Below are positions 1 to 6,681 of a stretch of DNA of 6,901 nt, piece by piece. The number at the start of each line of letters is the position of its first letter. Position 1 is the first letter of the stretch. A program made the position numbers and the translations under genes. Origin of the DNA: Pseudomonadota bacterium (GTDB lineage: Bacteria; Pseudomonadota; Alphaproteobacteria; Rhizobiales; Xanthobacteraceae). The DNA lies in NCBI GenBank assembly GCA_023404675.1, contig JAEYAW010000004.1, positions 1-6,901 on the forward strand, in the 5' to 3' direction. The notes beneath the pieces are model-generated. The model searched no databases, had not been told where the DNA came from, and saw only the letters and a list, made by a program, of their open reading frames with translations.

Positions 1-9
1 TTTTTGTGT

Positions 10-30
10 GGGGGCGGGGGGGGGGGGGGG
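10..30. other. Poly-G tract at window edge
   Basis: Five G, one C, then fifteen consecutive G (16-30) follow a T-rich stretch at the very start of the window. Nothing coding is visible here. A G homopolymer at an edge may be a real intergenic tract or a sequencing or assembly artefact at a contig end; the sequence alone cannot decide. Confidence 0.6.
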
Positions 31-60
31 CCCGACAACCGGGATTGATTTCGTCGCAGT

Positions 61-80
61 GGGACACCCGCAGGTGTCCC
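61..80 (-). terminator. Candidate terminator hairpin of the thiolase gene
   Basis: GGGACACC (61-68) and GGTGTCCC (73-80) form a perfect 8-bp stem around a 4-nt loop, 18 bases past the thiolase stop codon on the minus strand. No U-rich tract follows the stem in that direction, so it is a weak intrinsic terminator at best, or a 3' end-stabilising hairpin. The placement just after the stop is the main argument. Confidence 0.45.
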
Positions 81-98
81 GGTCGCGAAGGTCAGTTC

Positions 99-1334
99 TT
101 ACACGCGCTCGATGATGATCGCAGGCGCCATGCCGCCCGCCGCGCACATGGTGACGAGGCCGCGCTTGAGATCGCGCCGCTCCAGTTCGTCCAGCAGCGT
201 GCCGATCAGGATCGAGCCGGTCGCGCCGATCGGATGGCCGAGCGCGATGGAGCCGCCATTGACGTTCACCTTGTCGCGGTTGAGCTTCAGGTCGCGGATG
301 TACTTCTCCGACACCACCGCGAACGCCTCGTTGATCTCGAACAGGTCGATATCGTCCACGGTGAGCCCCGCCTTGGCGAGCACCTTCTTCGTGGCGGGCA
401 CCGGCGCGTTGAGCATCAGGGTTGGCGAATCGCCCATGTTCGCCATCGCGACCACGCGTGCGCGCGGCTTCAGCCCGTTCTTCTTCGCGTAGTCGGGCGA
501 GGCAATCAGCACCGCGCCCGCGCCATCCACGACGCCGGACGAATTGCCGGCATGGTGCACGAACTTGATGTCGAGGTCGGGATACTTCTGCAGGATCAGC
601 TTGCGATAGGTGGTGCCCTGCTCGTCGAGCGGGAAATCCGCCATCGCCTCGAAGGCGGGCTTCAGCCCGGCGAGCGCCTCGCGGGTGGTCTGCGGGCGCG
701 GATATTCGTCGCGGTCGAGCGCCAGCTTGCCGTCGTCGTGATACACCGGCACGAGGCTCTTCTTGAAATGCCCGGCCTCGATCGCCTTGCCGGCCTTCTG
801 CTGGCTGGCGAGGGCGTGATCGTCGAGATCCTGCCGCGTGATGCCTTCCAGCGTGGCGATGGCGTCGGCGCAGATGCCCTGATGCGACTGCGGATGGATC
901 GCGCGCAGATGCAGGTTGCCGGAATCCATCATCATCGGGCCTTCGTTGCCGCGGCGGCCCGCCAGCGACATCATCTCGGTGCCGCCCGCGATCACGAGGT
1001 CTTCCGCGCCCGCCATCACCGAGGAGGCCGCCATGTTCACGCTGGTGATGCCCGAGCCGCAGAAACGATCCAGCGTCACGCCGGAGGCGCGGGTATCGTA
1101 GCCGGCATCGAGGGCCGCCATGCGCGCGAGGTCGCCGCTCTGCGGGCCGCGCTGCGAGGAGGTGCCCCACACGATGTCGTCGACTTCCTCGGTCTTCAGA
1201 TTGTTGCGCTCGGCCAGCGCCTTGAGCACGGCGGCCGCGATGCGCTGCGGATGCAGTTCGGTCAGCGCGCCCTTGCCGGCCTTGCCGATGCCACGCGGCG
1301 TGCGGCAGGCGTCGATGATGAGGGCTTCAGGCAT
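99..1334 (-). CDS. Acetyl-CoA acetyltransferase / thiolase family protein
   Basis: The 411-aa product is a complete thiolase. Members of this family either condense two acetyl-CoA to acetoacetyl-CoA or cleave 3-ketoacyl-CoA in fatty-acid breakdown, in the cytoplasm. The nucleophilic cysteine is C92 in the motif DRFCGSG. The NEAF motif starts near N335, the catalytic histidine H367 lies in GGSIALGHPIGATG, and the second active-site cysteine C397 lies in MCAAGGMAPA near the C-terminus. The ATG at 1334-1332 is preceded by a good ribosome site, GGAGG at 1344-1340. The length is slightly above the usual 390-400 aa. It stands alone on its strand, divergent from the cas genes, and is probably a core metabolic neighbour with no CRISPR role. 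Biosynthetic versus degradative function cannot be told from the motifs. Confidence 0.95.
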   Translation of the reverse strand: MPEALIIDACRTPRGIGKAGKGALTELHPQRIAAAVLKALAERNNLKTEEVDDIVWGTSSQRGPQSGDLARMAALDAGYDTRASGVTLDRFCGSGITSVNMAASSVMAGAEDLVIAGGTEMMSLAGRRGNEGPMMMDSGNLHLRAIHPQSHQGICADAIATLEGITRQDLDDHALASQQKAGKAIEAGHFKKSLVPVYHDDGKLALDRDEYPRPQTTREALAGLKPAFEAMADFPLDEQGTTYRKLILQKYPDLDIKFVHHAGNSSGVVDGAGAVLIASPDYAKKNGLKPRARVVAMANMGDSPTLMLNAPVPATKKVLAKAGLTVDDIDLFEINEAFAVVSEKYIRDLKLNRDKVNVNGGSIALGHPIGATGSILIGTLLDELERRDLKRGLVTMCAAGGMAPAIIIERV

Positions 1335-1341
1335 GGTTTCC

Positions 1342-1412
1342 TCCGAAGACTTGGGTTTTTGCGACTTTGGTTTTGCGATTTTGGTTTTGAGACTTGGGTT
1401 CTGAGACTTGGG
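1342..1412 (-). repeat. Degenerate 14-bp tandem repeat in the thiolase leader
   Basis: Read on the plus strand, units ending in CTTGGG or TTTTGG recur at 1342-1355, 1356-1370, 1371-1384, 1385-1398 and 1399-1412. Four are 14 bp and one is 15 bp. On the thiolase strand the unit is roughly CCCAAGTCTCAAAA. The copies at 1385-1398 and 1399-1412 differ at only one position; the others have drifted. The array abuts the Shine-Dalgarno sequence, so it probably lies in the 5' untranslated leader. Its function is unknown. Confidence 0.75.
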
Positions 1413-1680
1413 TTTGGGCGTTGGCCCGGGCCATTCGCGGTGCCCGGTCTCGGCCGGACTTGGGATCGTTCGCGCCTCTTCGATAGCACGCGGAGGCGCG
1501 AGATCAAGCGAGTTAATTAATTGATTGGCTAAATTGTTCGGCGGCGGCGCGTGTTCGCAAAAGTTGTAGTCCGCGCGCCGGTTTCAAGGGCCTCGCGGGG
1601 GCGAGGCAGGCGGCATCGCGGGGCAGCCGGACAAGGTGCTCTCGTCTGCCGACGGCGCGGATATCACACTGAGGTCATGT
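1413..1680. other. Intergenic region without a credible gene; hairpins and an AT-rich patch
   Basis: No reading frame here looks like a real protein. There is a 10-bp palindrome GGCCCGGGCC at 1423-1432. A long imperfect hairpin spans 1464-1505: an outer GATC/GATC stem (1464-1467 with 1502-1505) and a perfect 9-bp inner stem (1470-1478 with 1493-1501), separated by a 2-nt bulge. An AT-rich patch at 1511-1537 stands out in GC-rich DNA and is the likeliest place for the thiolase promoter, though I see no convincing -35/-10 pair. A second GC hairpin has a 7-bp stem at 1590-1596 with 1601-1607 and no U tract on either side. Confidence 0.5.
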
Positions 1681-1714
1681 GGGAAACAGGAAGGGGCTCC
1701 CCGAAGGGAGCCCC
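1681..1714 (-). terminator. tracrRNA 3' hairpin / intrinsic terminator
   Basis: On the minus strand GGGGCTCCC (1714-1706), loop TTCG (1705-1702) and GGGAGCCCC (1701-1693) form a perfect 9-bp stem closed by a stable C(UUCG)G tetraloop, followed by the moderately U-rich TTCCTGTTT. On the plus strand the same stem is followed by ATTTTG, so it may also stop transcripts heading towards cas9. Confidence 0.75.
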
Positions 1715-1773
1715 ATTTTGTGCGTTAAAAACGCTTGTTAACGGGAGGCCCTCAATCACCAGTCCGCTAAAAC
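1685..1773 (-). ncRNA. Predicted tracrRNA of the type II-C system
   Basis: The tracrRNA pairs with the crRNA repeat, allows RNase III processing and scaffolds Cas9. The plus strand at 1747-1771 is identical over 25 bases to the crRNA-sense repeat, so the minus strand is an anti-repeat. Beyond this duplex there is a 2x2 internal loop, then CGG (1742-1744 region) and GTT (1737-1739) pair again with the repeat 5' end, giving a lower stem. Downstream on the minus strand comes a small hairpin GCGTT-TTT-AACGC (1734-1722), a plausible nexus, and then a 9-bp GC stem with a UUCG loop (1714-1693). The plus strand offers no comparable 3' hairpins, which supports the minus orientation. The 5' end is not fixed: a primary transcript from the candidate promoter would start near 1802. 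Confidence 0.88.
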
Positions 1774-1812
1774 CAGTAAGCTGTCCGATAACGCGCTTGC
1801 ACGTTGTGATGG

Positions 1813-1821
1813 TGCTATGGT
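1813..1821 (+). promoter_or_regulatory. Candidate extended -10 of the cas9 promoter
   Basis: TGCTATGGT at 1813-1821 fits the extended -10 pattern TGnTATnnT. No -35 at the usual spacing is evident; TTGCAC at 1797-1802 is only 13 bp away. Transcription would begin near 1828, which places the GTG at 1856 inside the transcript and the ATG at 1817 outside it. Confidence 0.35.
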
Positions 1822-1831
1822 TCCATGGAAC
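1820..1831. promoter_or_regulatory. Perfect 12-bp palindrome between the tracrRNA and cas9 promoters
   Basis: GTTCCATGGAAC is its own reverse complement. It sits between the candidate cas9 -10 and the candidate tracrRNA -35, overlapping the presumed cas9 start point. The position suits an operator that could control both transcripts. No regulator gene is visible in the window, so this is inference. Confidence 0.35.
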
Positions 1832-1855
1832 TGTCAAGGGGAATGGGGGAGCGCA

Positions 1856-4800
1856 GTGTTACAAAGAAGCAATCGGGCGTATCGCCTGGGCCTCGATATG
1901 GGTTCCAACAGCATTGGCTGGTGGGTGATCTGGCTCCGCTGGAACGAGCAACTGAAGCGTTACGAGCCCGATGCCCAGGGCCCCGGCGGTGTCCGTATTT
2001 TCCCGGACGGGCGCGATCCGCAATCGAAGACCTCCAACGCGGTCGGGCGTCGTGTTGCGCGGTCGGCACGCAAGCGGCGGGATCGCTTTTTGCAGCGGCA
2101 GGGCGATCTCATCAACGCGCTGGTCCGCTATGGCCTGTTTCCAGAGGACGTCGCGGCCCGCAAGGCACTGGAGACAGTCGACCCCTATCAACTCCGACGC
2201 GATGCGCTGACAGGGGCGTTACCCGCCCATCACGTCGGGCGCGCGCTGTTCCATCTCAACCAGCGGCGCGGCTTTTCCTCCAATCGCAAGGCGGAGCGGG
2301 GGAAGGACAGCGAGAAGGGCGCGATCAAACAGGCCGAGGAACAGCTCGAGACGCAGATGGGCGAGGCGAAGGCTCCCACCATGGGAGCCTATTTCGCCGA
2401 CCGTCACCTCCCAAAGCCGCTGGTGGACCGGCAGGAGGCGATCCGCACCGAGCTGAAGAAGCTCGGCAAGGATCATCTCACCGGCAACGCGCGCAAGAAA
2501 GCATGGGCGAAAGCACGCAAGAAGCTGTTCGGCGATGCCGTGCTCGGGCCAGAAGCCGCTCCGGAGGGCGTACGTGCGCGCGCGGAGATGGTCGGTGCCA
2601 AGGCGACCTATGAATTCTATCCGACGCGGCAACTGGTGGAAAAGGAATTCACCGCGATCTGGACCGCGCAGGCTCCGCATCACCCGGCAATGACGGAGGC
2701 CGCGCGGGCTCACATCCATCATGTCATCTTCCATCAGCGGCCGCTGAAAGATCCCATCGTTGGAAAATGCACGCTCGATCCGGCGAAAACCTCGATCGAC
2801 AAGGATCCGGACGGCTATCGCACGCCCTGGTCCCATCCGCTGGCGCAGCGATTCCGGATCTTCCAGGAGGCGCGCAATCTGGAAGTGCGGGAGGCCGGGC
2901 AGGGTTCGCGTCGTCTCACCAAGGACGAGAGCGATTACATTGCCAGAGCGCTGCTGGCGCAGAAGGCGCTCGCATTTGATAAGATGCGCTCGGATTTGAA
3001 TCTTTCGTCGGAAGCCAGATTCAACCTCGAATCCGAGAAGCGCAAAGGTCTGGATGGCGACCAGACCGCCGCGCGTCTTTCTGACAAGAAGGCGTTCGGC
3101 AAGGCCTGGCGTGGTTTCCCGCAGGAGAAGCAGGCCGAGATTATTGGCCGCCTGCTGGACACCGAGGACGACAGCGAGATCGTCGGCTGGCTGATGGCCG
3201 AATGCGGCCTTGACGAGGCGGCGGCCACGCGCGTCGCCAACATGCCGCTGCCGGACGGGCACTGCCGATTTGGCCTGCGCGCACTGCGCAAGATCATGCC
3301 GGTCCTGGAAGGCAATTTTTCCGACGACGGCGTGAGCGGCATTCGTCTCTATGACGCCGCAAAGCTCGCAGATCCGATGTACGACGTCGCCAAAGCACCG
3401 ACCGGCGAGATCCTCGACTATTTGCCGTACTATGGCGACTGGCTGCAGGACGATGTGGTCGGCTCCGCTCACGTCACCGACAAGAAAGAAAAAAGATTCG
3501 GACAATATCCGAACCCGACCGTGCATATAGGGCTTGGCCAGTTGCGCCGCGTCGTGAACGAGCTGATCCGCGAATATGGCGCGCCGGCGGAGATCGTGAT
3601 CGAGTTCACCCGTGAGCTCAAGCTGAGCGAGCAGGAGAAGGCGGAGAAGCAGCGCGAGCAGGCAGGCAACCAGCGCCGCAACGAGGAGCGCAAGGCGAAG
3701 ATTCGCGAGGTGTTCGGCGACGAGTATGATCCGACGCCAACTGATCTCCTCAAGATGCGGCTGTGGGAGGAACTGGCGCCCGGCGATGGCCTTGACCGCA
3801 AGTGCCCATACACGGGGCATTCGATCAGCGTGCGACGCCTTTTGTCGGCTGAGGTGGACATTGATCACATCCTGCCGTTCCAGATGACTCTGGACGACAG
3901 CGCCGCCAACAAGACGGTGTGTCTGCGCGATGCCAATCGGTACAAGCGCAAGCGCACGCCGTTCGAGGCCTTTGGCAACAGCCCATCAGGTTATAACTGG
4001 GACGACATTTCGGCGCGTGCCGCGCTGCTGCCGCGAAACAAGCGCTGGCGTTTCGACAAGGACGCGCGTGAGCAGTTCGAGGCCAAGGGCGGTTTTCTCG
4101 CGCGTCAGCTCAACGAGACCGGTTGGCTGGCACGCATCGCCAAGAAGTATCTGATGGCGGTGACCGACCCGAACGCGATCTGGGTGGTGCCCGGCCGACT
4201 CACCAGCATGATTCGCGGCAAATGGGGGCTCAACGCGCTGCTGCCGGACCACAACTACGCGGGGGTGCGCGATCGCGACGAGAGTTTTACTGCCTCCACC
4301 AACGATCTCGAATTCTCCGGCGTGAAGAACCGCGCCGACCATCGTCACCATGCTATCGACGGCTTCGTTGCGGCGATGACGGATCGCTCGCTGCTGTGGA
4401 AGATGGCGAGCGCTTATGATGTGGATCGTGACAAGATCGAAATCCCGACACCCTGGGACAAGGACAAGCTGCGATCCGACCTGAAAGCTGCCCTCGATGC
4501 GATGGTCGTCTCGCACAAGCCCGATCACGGCGTGCAGGGGAAACTGCACGAGGACACCGCCTATGGCGTTTTGAAGGTGCCGGAGACTGTCGAGGACAAG
4601 GGCAAGGCGGTGGAGCGCCACTTTGTTCGACGTAAGCTGATCGAGGGACTGACGCCGAAGGAAGTGGTGAACATTCGCGATCCAAAGCTGAGGAAGGATG
4701 TTCTCGATTTCATTGTGGCCAAGAAGGCGGACGGCGTCGATCCGAAGACCGCGCTGCTGGCTTTCAGAGATCAGGCGAACGGGCCGCATACGCGGCTTGG

Positions 4801-5287
4801 TCTGCGACGCGTTCGTGTTCTGGTCGCCGAAGATCCCGCTTATACGGTGGGAATCGCGTCACGCCGGGACGGAAGCGTCTATAAGGCGTATGCCGCGGGC
4901 GAAAATCTCTATGTGGACATCATCGAGGATGCACGTGGGCGCTGGGTCGGCCGGGCCGTCACGCGTTTCCAGGCCAATCAACCGGGCTCGATTCCGCCTG
5001 CGCCCGAGGGGAGGCCAGTGATGCGCCTCTTCAAGGGGGATTTACTGGCGGTCGATCATCGGGGCGTTCGAACAGTGGTGGTCGTGCGGCAGCTGAGACA
5101 ATCATTGACCTTCCTCGCGCCGCACAATGAGACCGGCAACCTTCATGCGCGCCATGGCGCCGATAACGAGATCGATCCTTTCCGGTGGCTGATGCCATCT
5201 TACGGGAGCCTGAAGTCGATGAATGCTGAAAGGGTTCGTGTCGACGAACTTGGCCGTGTCTGGCGGCTGCCGCCGCCGGGCCGTTAA
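1856..5287 (+). CDS. cas9: CRISPR-associated endonuclease Cas9, subtype II-C
   Basis: This 1143-aa protein is the RNA-guided effector that cuts both strands of target DNA using crRNA and tracrRNA. RuvC-I has GLDMGSNSIGW with D14. The arginine-rich bridge helix is at about 60-95 (RRVARSARKRRDR). A helical REC lobe follows to about 470. RuvC-II has VIEFTREL with E583. The HNH domain has CPYTG at 650-654, DIDHILP with H671, and N694, which keeps the 23-residue spacing known from S. pyogenes H840-N863. RuvC-III has DHRHHAIDG with H832 and D835. The C-terminal WED/PAM-interacting part runs from about 850 to the end. All catalytic residues are present. I chose the GTG at 1856 because GGGGGAG (1845-1851) precedes it; the in-frame ATG at 1817 would give 1156 aa but has no clear ribosome site and overlaps the candidate -10. 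It is longer than many II-C Cas9 proteins (about 1000-1100 aa) and resembles, from memory, a large Nitrobacter-type Cas9. Confidence 0.96.
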   Translation: MLQRSNRAYRLGLDMGSNSIGWWVIWLRWNEQLKRYEPDAQGPGGVRIFPDGRDPQSKTSNAVGRRVARSARKRRDRFLQRQGDLINALVRYGLFPEDVAARKALETVDPYQLRRDALTGALPAHHVGRALFHLNQRRGFSSNRKAERGKDSEKGAIKQAEEQLETQMGEAKAPTMGAYFADRHLPKPLVDRQEAIRTELKKLGKDHLTGNARKKAWAKARKKLFGDAVLGPEAAPEGVRARAEMVGAKATYEFYPTRQLVEKEFTAIWTAQAPHHPAMTEAARAHIHHVIFHQRPLKDPIVGKCTLDPAKTSIDKDPDGYRTPWSHPLAQRFRIFQEARNLEVREAGQGSRRLTKDESDYIARALLAQKALAFDKMRSDLNLSSEARFNLESEKRKGLDGDQTAARLSDKKAFGKAWRGFPQEKQAEIIGRLLDTEDDSEIVGWLMAECGLDEAAATRVANMPLPDGHCRFGLRALRKIMPVLEGNFSDDGVSGIRLYDAAKLADPMYDVAKAPTGEILDYLPYYGDWLQDDVVGSAHVTDKKEKRFGQYPNPTVHIGLGQLRRVVNELIREYGAPAEIVIEFTRELKLSEQEKAEKQREQAGNQRRNEERKAKIREVFGDEYDPTPTDLLKMRLWEELAPGDGLDRKCPYTGHSISVRRLLSAEVDIDHILPFQMTLDDSAANKTVCLRDANRYKRKRTPFEAFGNSPSGYNWDDISARAALLPRNKRWRFDKDAREQFEAKGGFLARQLNETGWLARIAKKYLMAVTDPNAIWVVPGRLTSMIRGKWGLNALLPDHNYAGVRDRDESFTASTNDLEFSGVKNRADHRHHAIDGFVAAMTDRSLLWKMASAYDVDRDKIEIPTPWDKDKLRSDLKAALDAMVVSHKPDHGVQGKLHEDTAYGVLKVPETVEDKGKAVERHFVRRKLIEGLTPKEVVNIRDPKLRKDVLDFIVAKKADGVDPKTALLAFRDQANGPHTRLGLRRVRVLVAEDPAYTVGIASRRDGSVYKAYAAGENLYVDIIEDARGRWVGRAVTRFQANQPGSIPPAPEGRPVMRLFKGDLLAVDHRGVRTVVVVRQLRQSLTFLAPHNETGNLHARHGADNEIDPFRWLMPSYGSLKSMNAERVRVDELGRVWRLPPPGR

Positions 5288-5364
5288 CCAAAATTTTACG
5301 CACGTATTGCGTGCATTGACGGTTTGGTGCCACAACGTCGCATCGCAACGCAGCGTGTGGCGTC
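5288..5364 (+). other. cas9-cas1 spacer with small hairpin
   Basis: The 77-bp gap contains a short hairpin, GCACG (5300-5304) and CGTGC (5310-5314) around a 5-nt loop, preceded by an AT-rich AAAATTTTA. There is no U tract after it, so it is not a good terminator. TTGACG at 5316-5321 resembles a -35, but no -10 fits. Co-transcription of cas9 and cas1 remains the simplest reading. Confidence 0.35.
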
Positions 5365-6264
5365 ATGGTCGGGCGTGTCGTGGAAGTCGCATCGGATGGC
5401 CGGCATCTTGCGATCGATCGCGGGTTCATGACGGTGTCCGAAAAGGACGGCGAGATCGGCCGGGTGCCGCTCGACGATCTCGCGGCCGTGGTCGCCAACG
5501 CACACGGTCTGACCTATTCGAACAATCTGCTGGTGACGCTGGCGACGCGCGGCGTGCCTGTCGTGATGTGCGGGCCGCACCATCGTCCGGTCGCCGTGGT
5601 GTGGCCCGTGGATGGGCATCATGCCCAGGCCGGCCGGATGGGCGATCAGGCGCGCGCTTCAGCTCCGCTGAAGAAGCGGCTGTGGCAGCAGATTGTCCAG
5701 GCCAAGATTTTGGCGCAGGGCGCGACGCTGGCCGCTGTTGGGGCCGAGTCCGGTGGCTTCCGGCTGCTTGCGCGCAAGGTCCGCGCGGGCGATCCGGACA
5801 ATGTCGAGGCCGAGGCCGCGCGTCGCTATTGGCCCTTGCTGTTCGGCTCCGGCTTCCGGCGCGATCAGGACGGTGATGGACTTAACGGTCTGCTGAACTA
5901 TGGCTACGCGATCCTGCGTGCTGCCACCGCTCGCGCGATTATGGCGGCCGGCCTGCACCCGAGTCTTGGACTTATGCATTCGAACCGAGGCAATGCGATG
6001 GTGCTGGTCGACGACCTGATGGAGCCGTTCCGACCGGTGGTGGATCGCGAGGTGCATCGGCTTCATGGCGAAGGCTTTGGCGAGGTCAACGCAGAGACGA
6101 AAGCTGCTCTCGCGCGCGTCATGATCATTGATCTGGCGGCGGATGAGGGCATGAGCCCGGTCATGACGTGCCTGGAGCGATTGGCGGGTTCGCTGGCGCG
6201 TGCTTATGCCGGCGAGGCCGATCGGCTGGCATTGCCGAAGCCCGGTTTGCCGCTGGGCTTCTGA
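5365..6264 (+). CDS. cas1: CRISPR-associated endonuclease/integrase Cas1, type II
   Basis: Cas1 is the metal-dependent integrase that, with Cas2, inserts new spacers into the array. At 299 aa it has the usual length of type II Cas1. The metal ligands are visible: E148 in VEAEAARRYW, H205 in LGLMHSNRGN and E220 in DDLMEPFRPVVD. H205 and E220 have the same numbers as the known S. pyogenes Cas1 residues. The N-terminus (MVGRVVEVASDGRHLAI) is a typical family start, which supports the ATG at 5365 although no good Shine-Dalgarno sequence precedes it. It lies 77 bp after cas9, and its stop codon overlaps the cas2 start by one base. No truncation or frameshift is seen. Confidence 0.96.
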   Translation: MVGRVVEVASDGRHLAIDRGFMTVSEKDGEIGRVPLDDLAAVVANAHGLTYSNNLLVTLATRGVPVVMCGPHHRPVAVVWPVDGHHAQAGRMGDQARASAPLKKRLWQQIVQAKILAQGATLAAVGAESGGFRLLARKVRAGDPDNVEAEAARRYWPLLFGSGFRRDQDGDGLNGLLNYGYAILRAATARAIMAAGLHPSLGLMHSNRGNAMVLVDDLMEPFRPVVDREVHRLHGEGFGEVNAETKAALARVMIIDLAADEGMSPVMTCLERLAGSLARAYAGEADRLALPKPGLPLGF

Positions 6265-6608
6265 TGAGCCGGGAGCCGGCGGCGCTGTCGGGTTATCGCA
6301 TCATGTGGCTTATTGTGTTGTTTGATCTGCCGGTGGGCACGAAGAGGGAGCGCAAGGCGGCCACGAGTTTTCGTCTCAAGCTGCTCGATCTTGGTTTCGA
6401 GATGACGCAGTTTTCGGTATATTTGCGCTTCTGTGCGGGCAAGGAGCAGGCTGAGGCCTATGAGCGCAAGGTGGAGCAGGCAATGCCACCCTCCGGCAAG
6501 GTGCACATCATCGCCATCACGGACAAACAGTATGAAAACATCCGCACCTACCGTGGGCGAAAACGGGAACAGAGCCCGAAAAATCCTGACCAGTTCGCCC
6601 TTTTCTGA
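6264..6608 (+). CDS. cas2: CRISPR-associated protein Cas2, type II
   Basis: Cas2 is the dimeric scaffold of the Cas1-Cas2 spacer-integration complex. The 114-aa product has the ferredoxin-like fold signature: a first beta strand MWLIVLFDLPVG with the conserved D21, then RLKLLDLGFEMTQFSVYLRFC and a later strand VHIIAITDKQ. The C-terminus ends in DQFALF. The ATG at 6264 overlaps the cas1 stop (TGATG), so translation is probably coupled. A shorter start at 6303 (MWLIV) is possible, but the upstream SGYRIMW is a pattern I recall as conserved in alphaproteobacterial Cas2 proteins. An open frame extends upstream to 6168, but it lies inside cas1 and is not needed. It is the last gene of the operon, followed by the array on the opposite strand. 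Confidence 0.95.
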   Translation: MSREPAALSGYRIMWLIVLFDLPVGTKRERKAATSFRLKLLDLGFEMTQFSVYLRFCAGKEQAEAYERKVEQAMPPSGKVHIIAITDKQYENIRTYRGRKREQSPKNPDQFALF

Positions 6609-6609
6609 A

Positions 6610-6626
6610 GCAGGCACGGGGCCTGC
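6610..6626 (+). terminator. Weak hairpin after cas2
   Basis: GCAGGC (6610-6615) and GCCTGC (6621-6626) form a 6-bp stem with a 5-nt loop immediately after the cas2 stop. No U tract follows on the plus strand. It may mark the end of the cas mRNA, but it is weak on its own. Confidence 0.3.
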
Positions 6627-6640
6627 ATCGCCCGCAGAGC

Positions 6641-6669
6641 AAGAAAAAAGGCTCTGTTTCCAGAGCCTT
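6641..6669 (-). terminator. Intrinsic terminator of the CRISPR array transcript
   Basis: On the minus strand AAGGCTCTG (6669-6661), loop GAAA (6660-6657) and CAGAGCCTT (6656-6648) form a perfect 9-bp stem with a GAAA tetraloop. The U-rich run TTTTTTCTT (6649-6641) completes a textbook intrinsic terminator. It lies just beyond the last repeat in the direction of crRNA transcription and stops array transcripts before they enter cas2 antisense. On the plus strand the stem is followed by GGGGAG, so it works only one way. Confidence 0.85.
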
Positions 6670-6681
6670 GGGGAGAGAACC

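Larger units (their letters stand above)
1809..1838 (-). promoter_or_regulatory. Candidate tracrRNA promoter
   Basis: The minus strand carries CTTGACA with a perfect TTGACA at 1837-1832, matching the strong alphaproteobacterial -35. With 17-bp spacing the -10 would be CACCAT (1814-1809), a poor match. Transcription would begin near 1802, about 30 bases before the anti-repeat. The -35 is convincing; the -10 is not. Confidence 0.45.

Noticed and set aside
10..30. A G-quadruplex
   Set aside because: The tract is nearly continuous G with one interruption at the window edge, and an assembly artefact is as likely.
6..1520. A 504-codon plus-strand open frame across the thiolase gene
   Set aside because: It is a GC-rich shadow frame opposite a thiolase with all family motifs; its product is arginine/histidine-rich and resembles nothing.
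1737..1773. A degenerate orphan CRISPR repeat upstream of cas9
   Set aside because: The match is better explained as the tracrRNA anti-repeat, because nexus-like and terminator hairpins follow on the opposite strand and no spacer or second repeat adjoins it.
1551..1928. A 125-codon plus-strand frame spanning the tracrRNA and cas9 start
   Set aside because: It overlaps the tracrRNA, the promoter region and the start of cas9, has no ribosome site and no recognisable fold.
2219..3868. A 549-codon minus-strand open frame inside cas9
   Set aside because: It lies wholly antisense to a Cas9 with intact domains; third-position GC bias explains the length.
5300..5321. A separate cas1 promoter or a terminator after cas9
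   Set aside because: The hairpin is only 5 bp with no U tract, and TTGACG has no matching -10.
5288..6681. A fourth cas gene (csn2 or cas4) that would change the subtype
   Set aside because: cas1 and cas2 fill this stretch and only 73 bp separate cas2 from the array; nothing else is present in the window.
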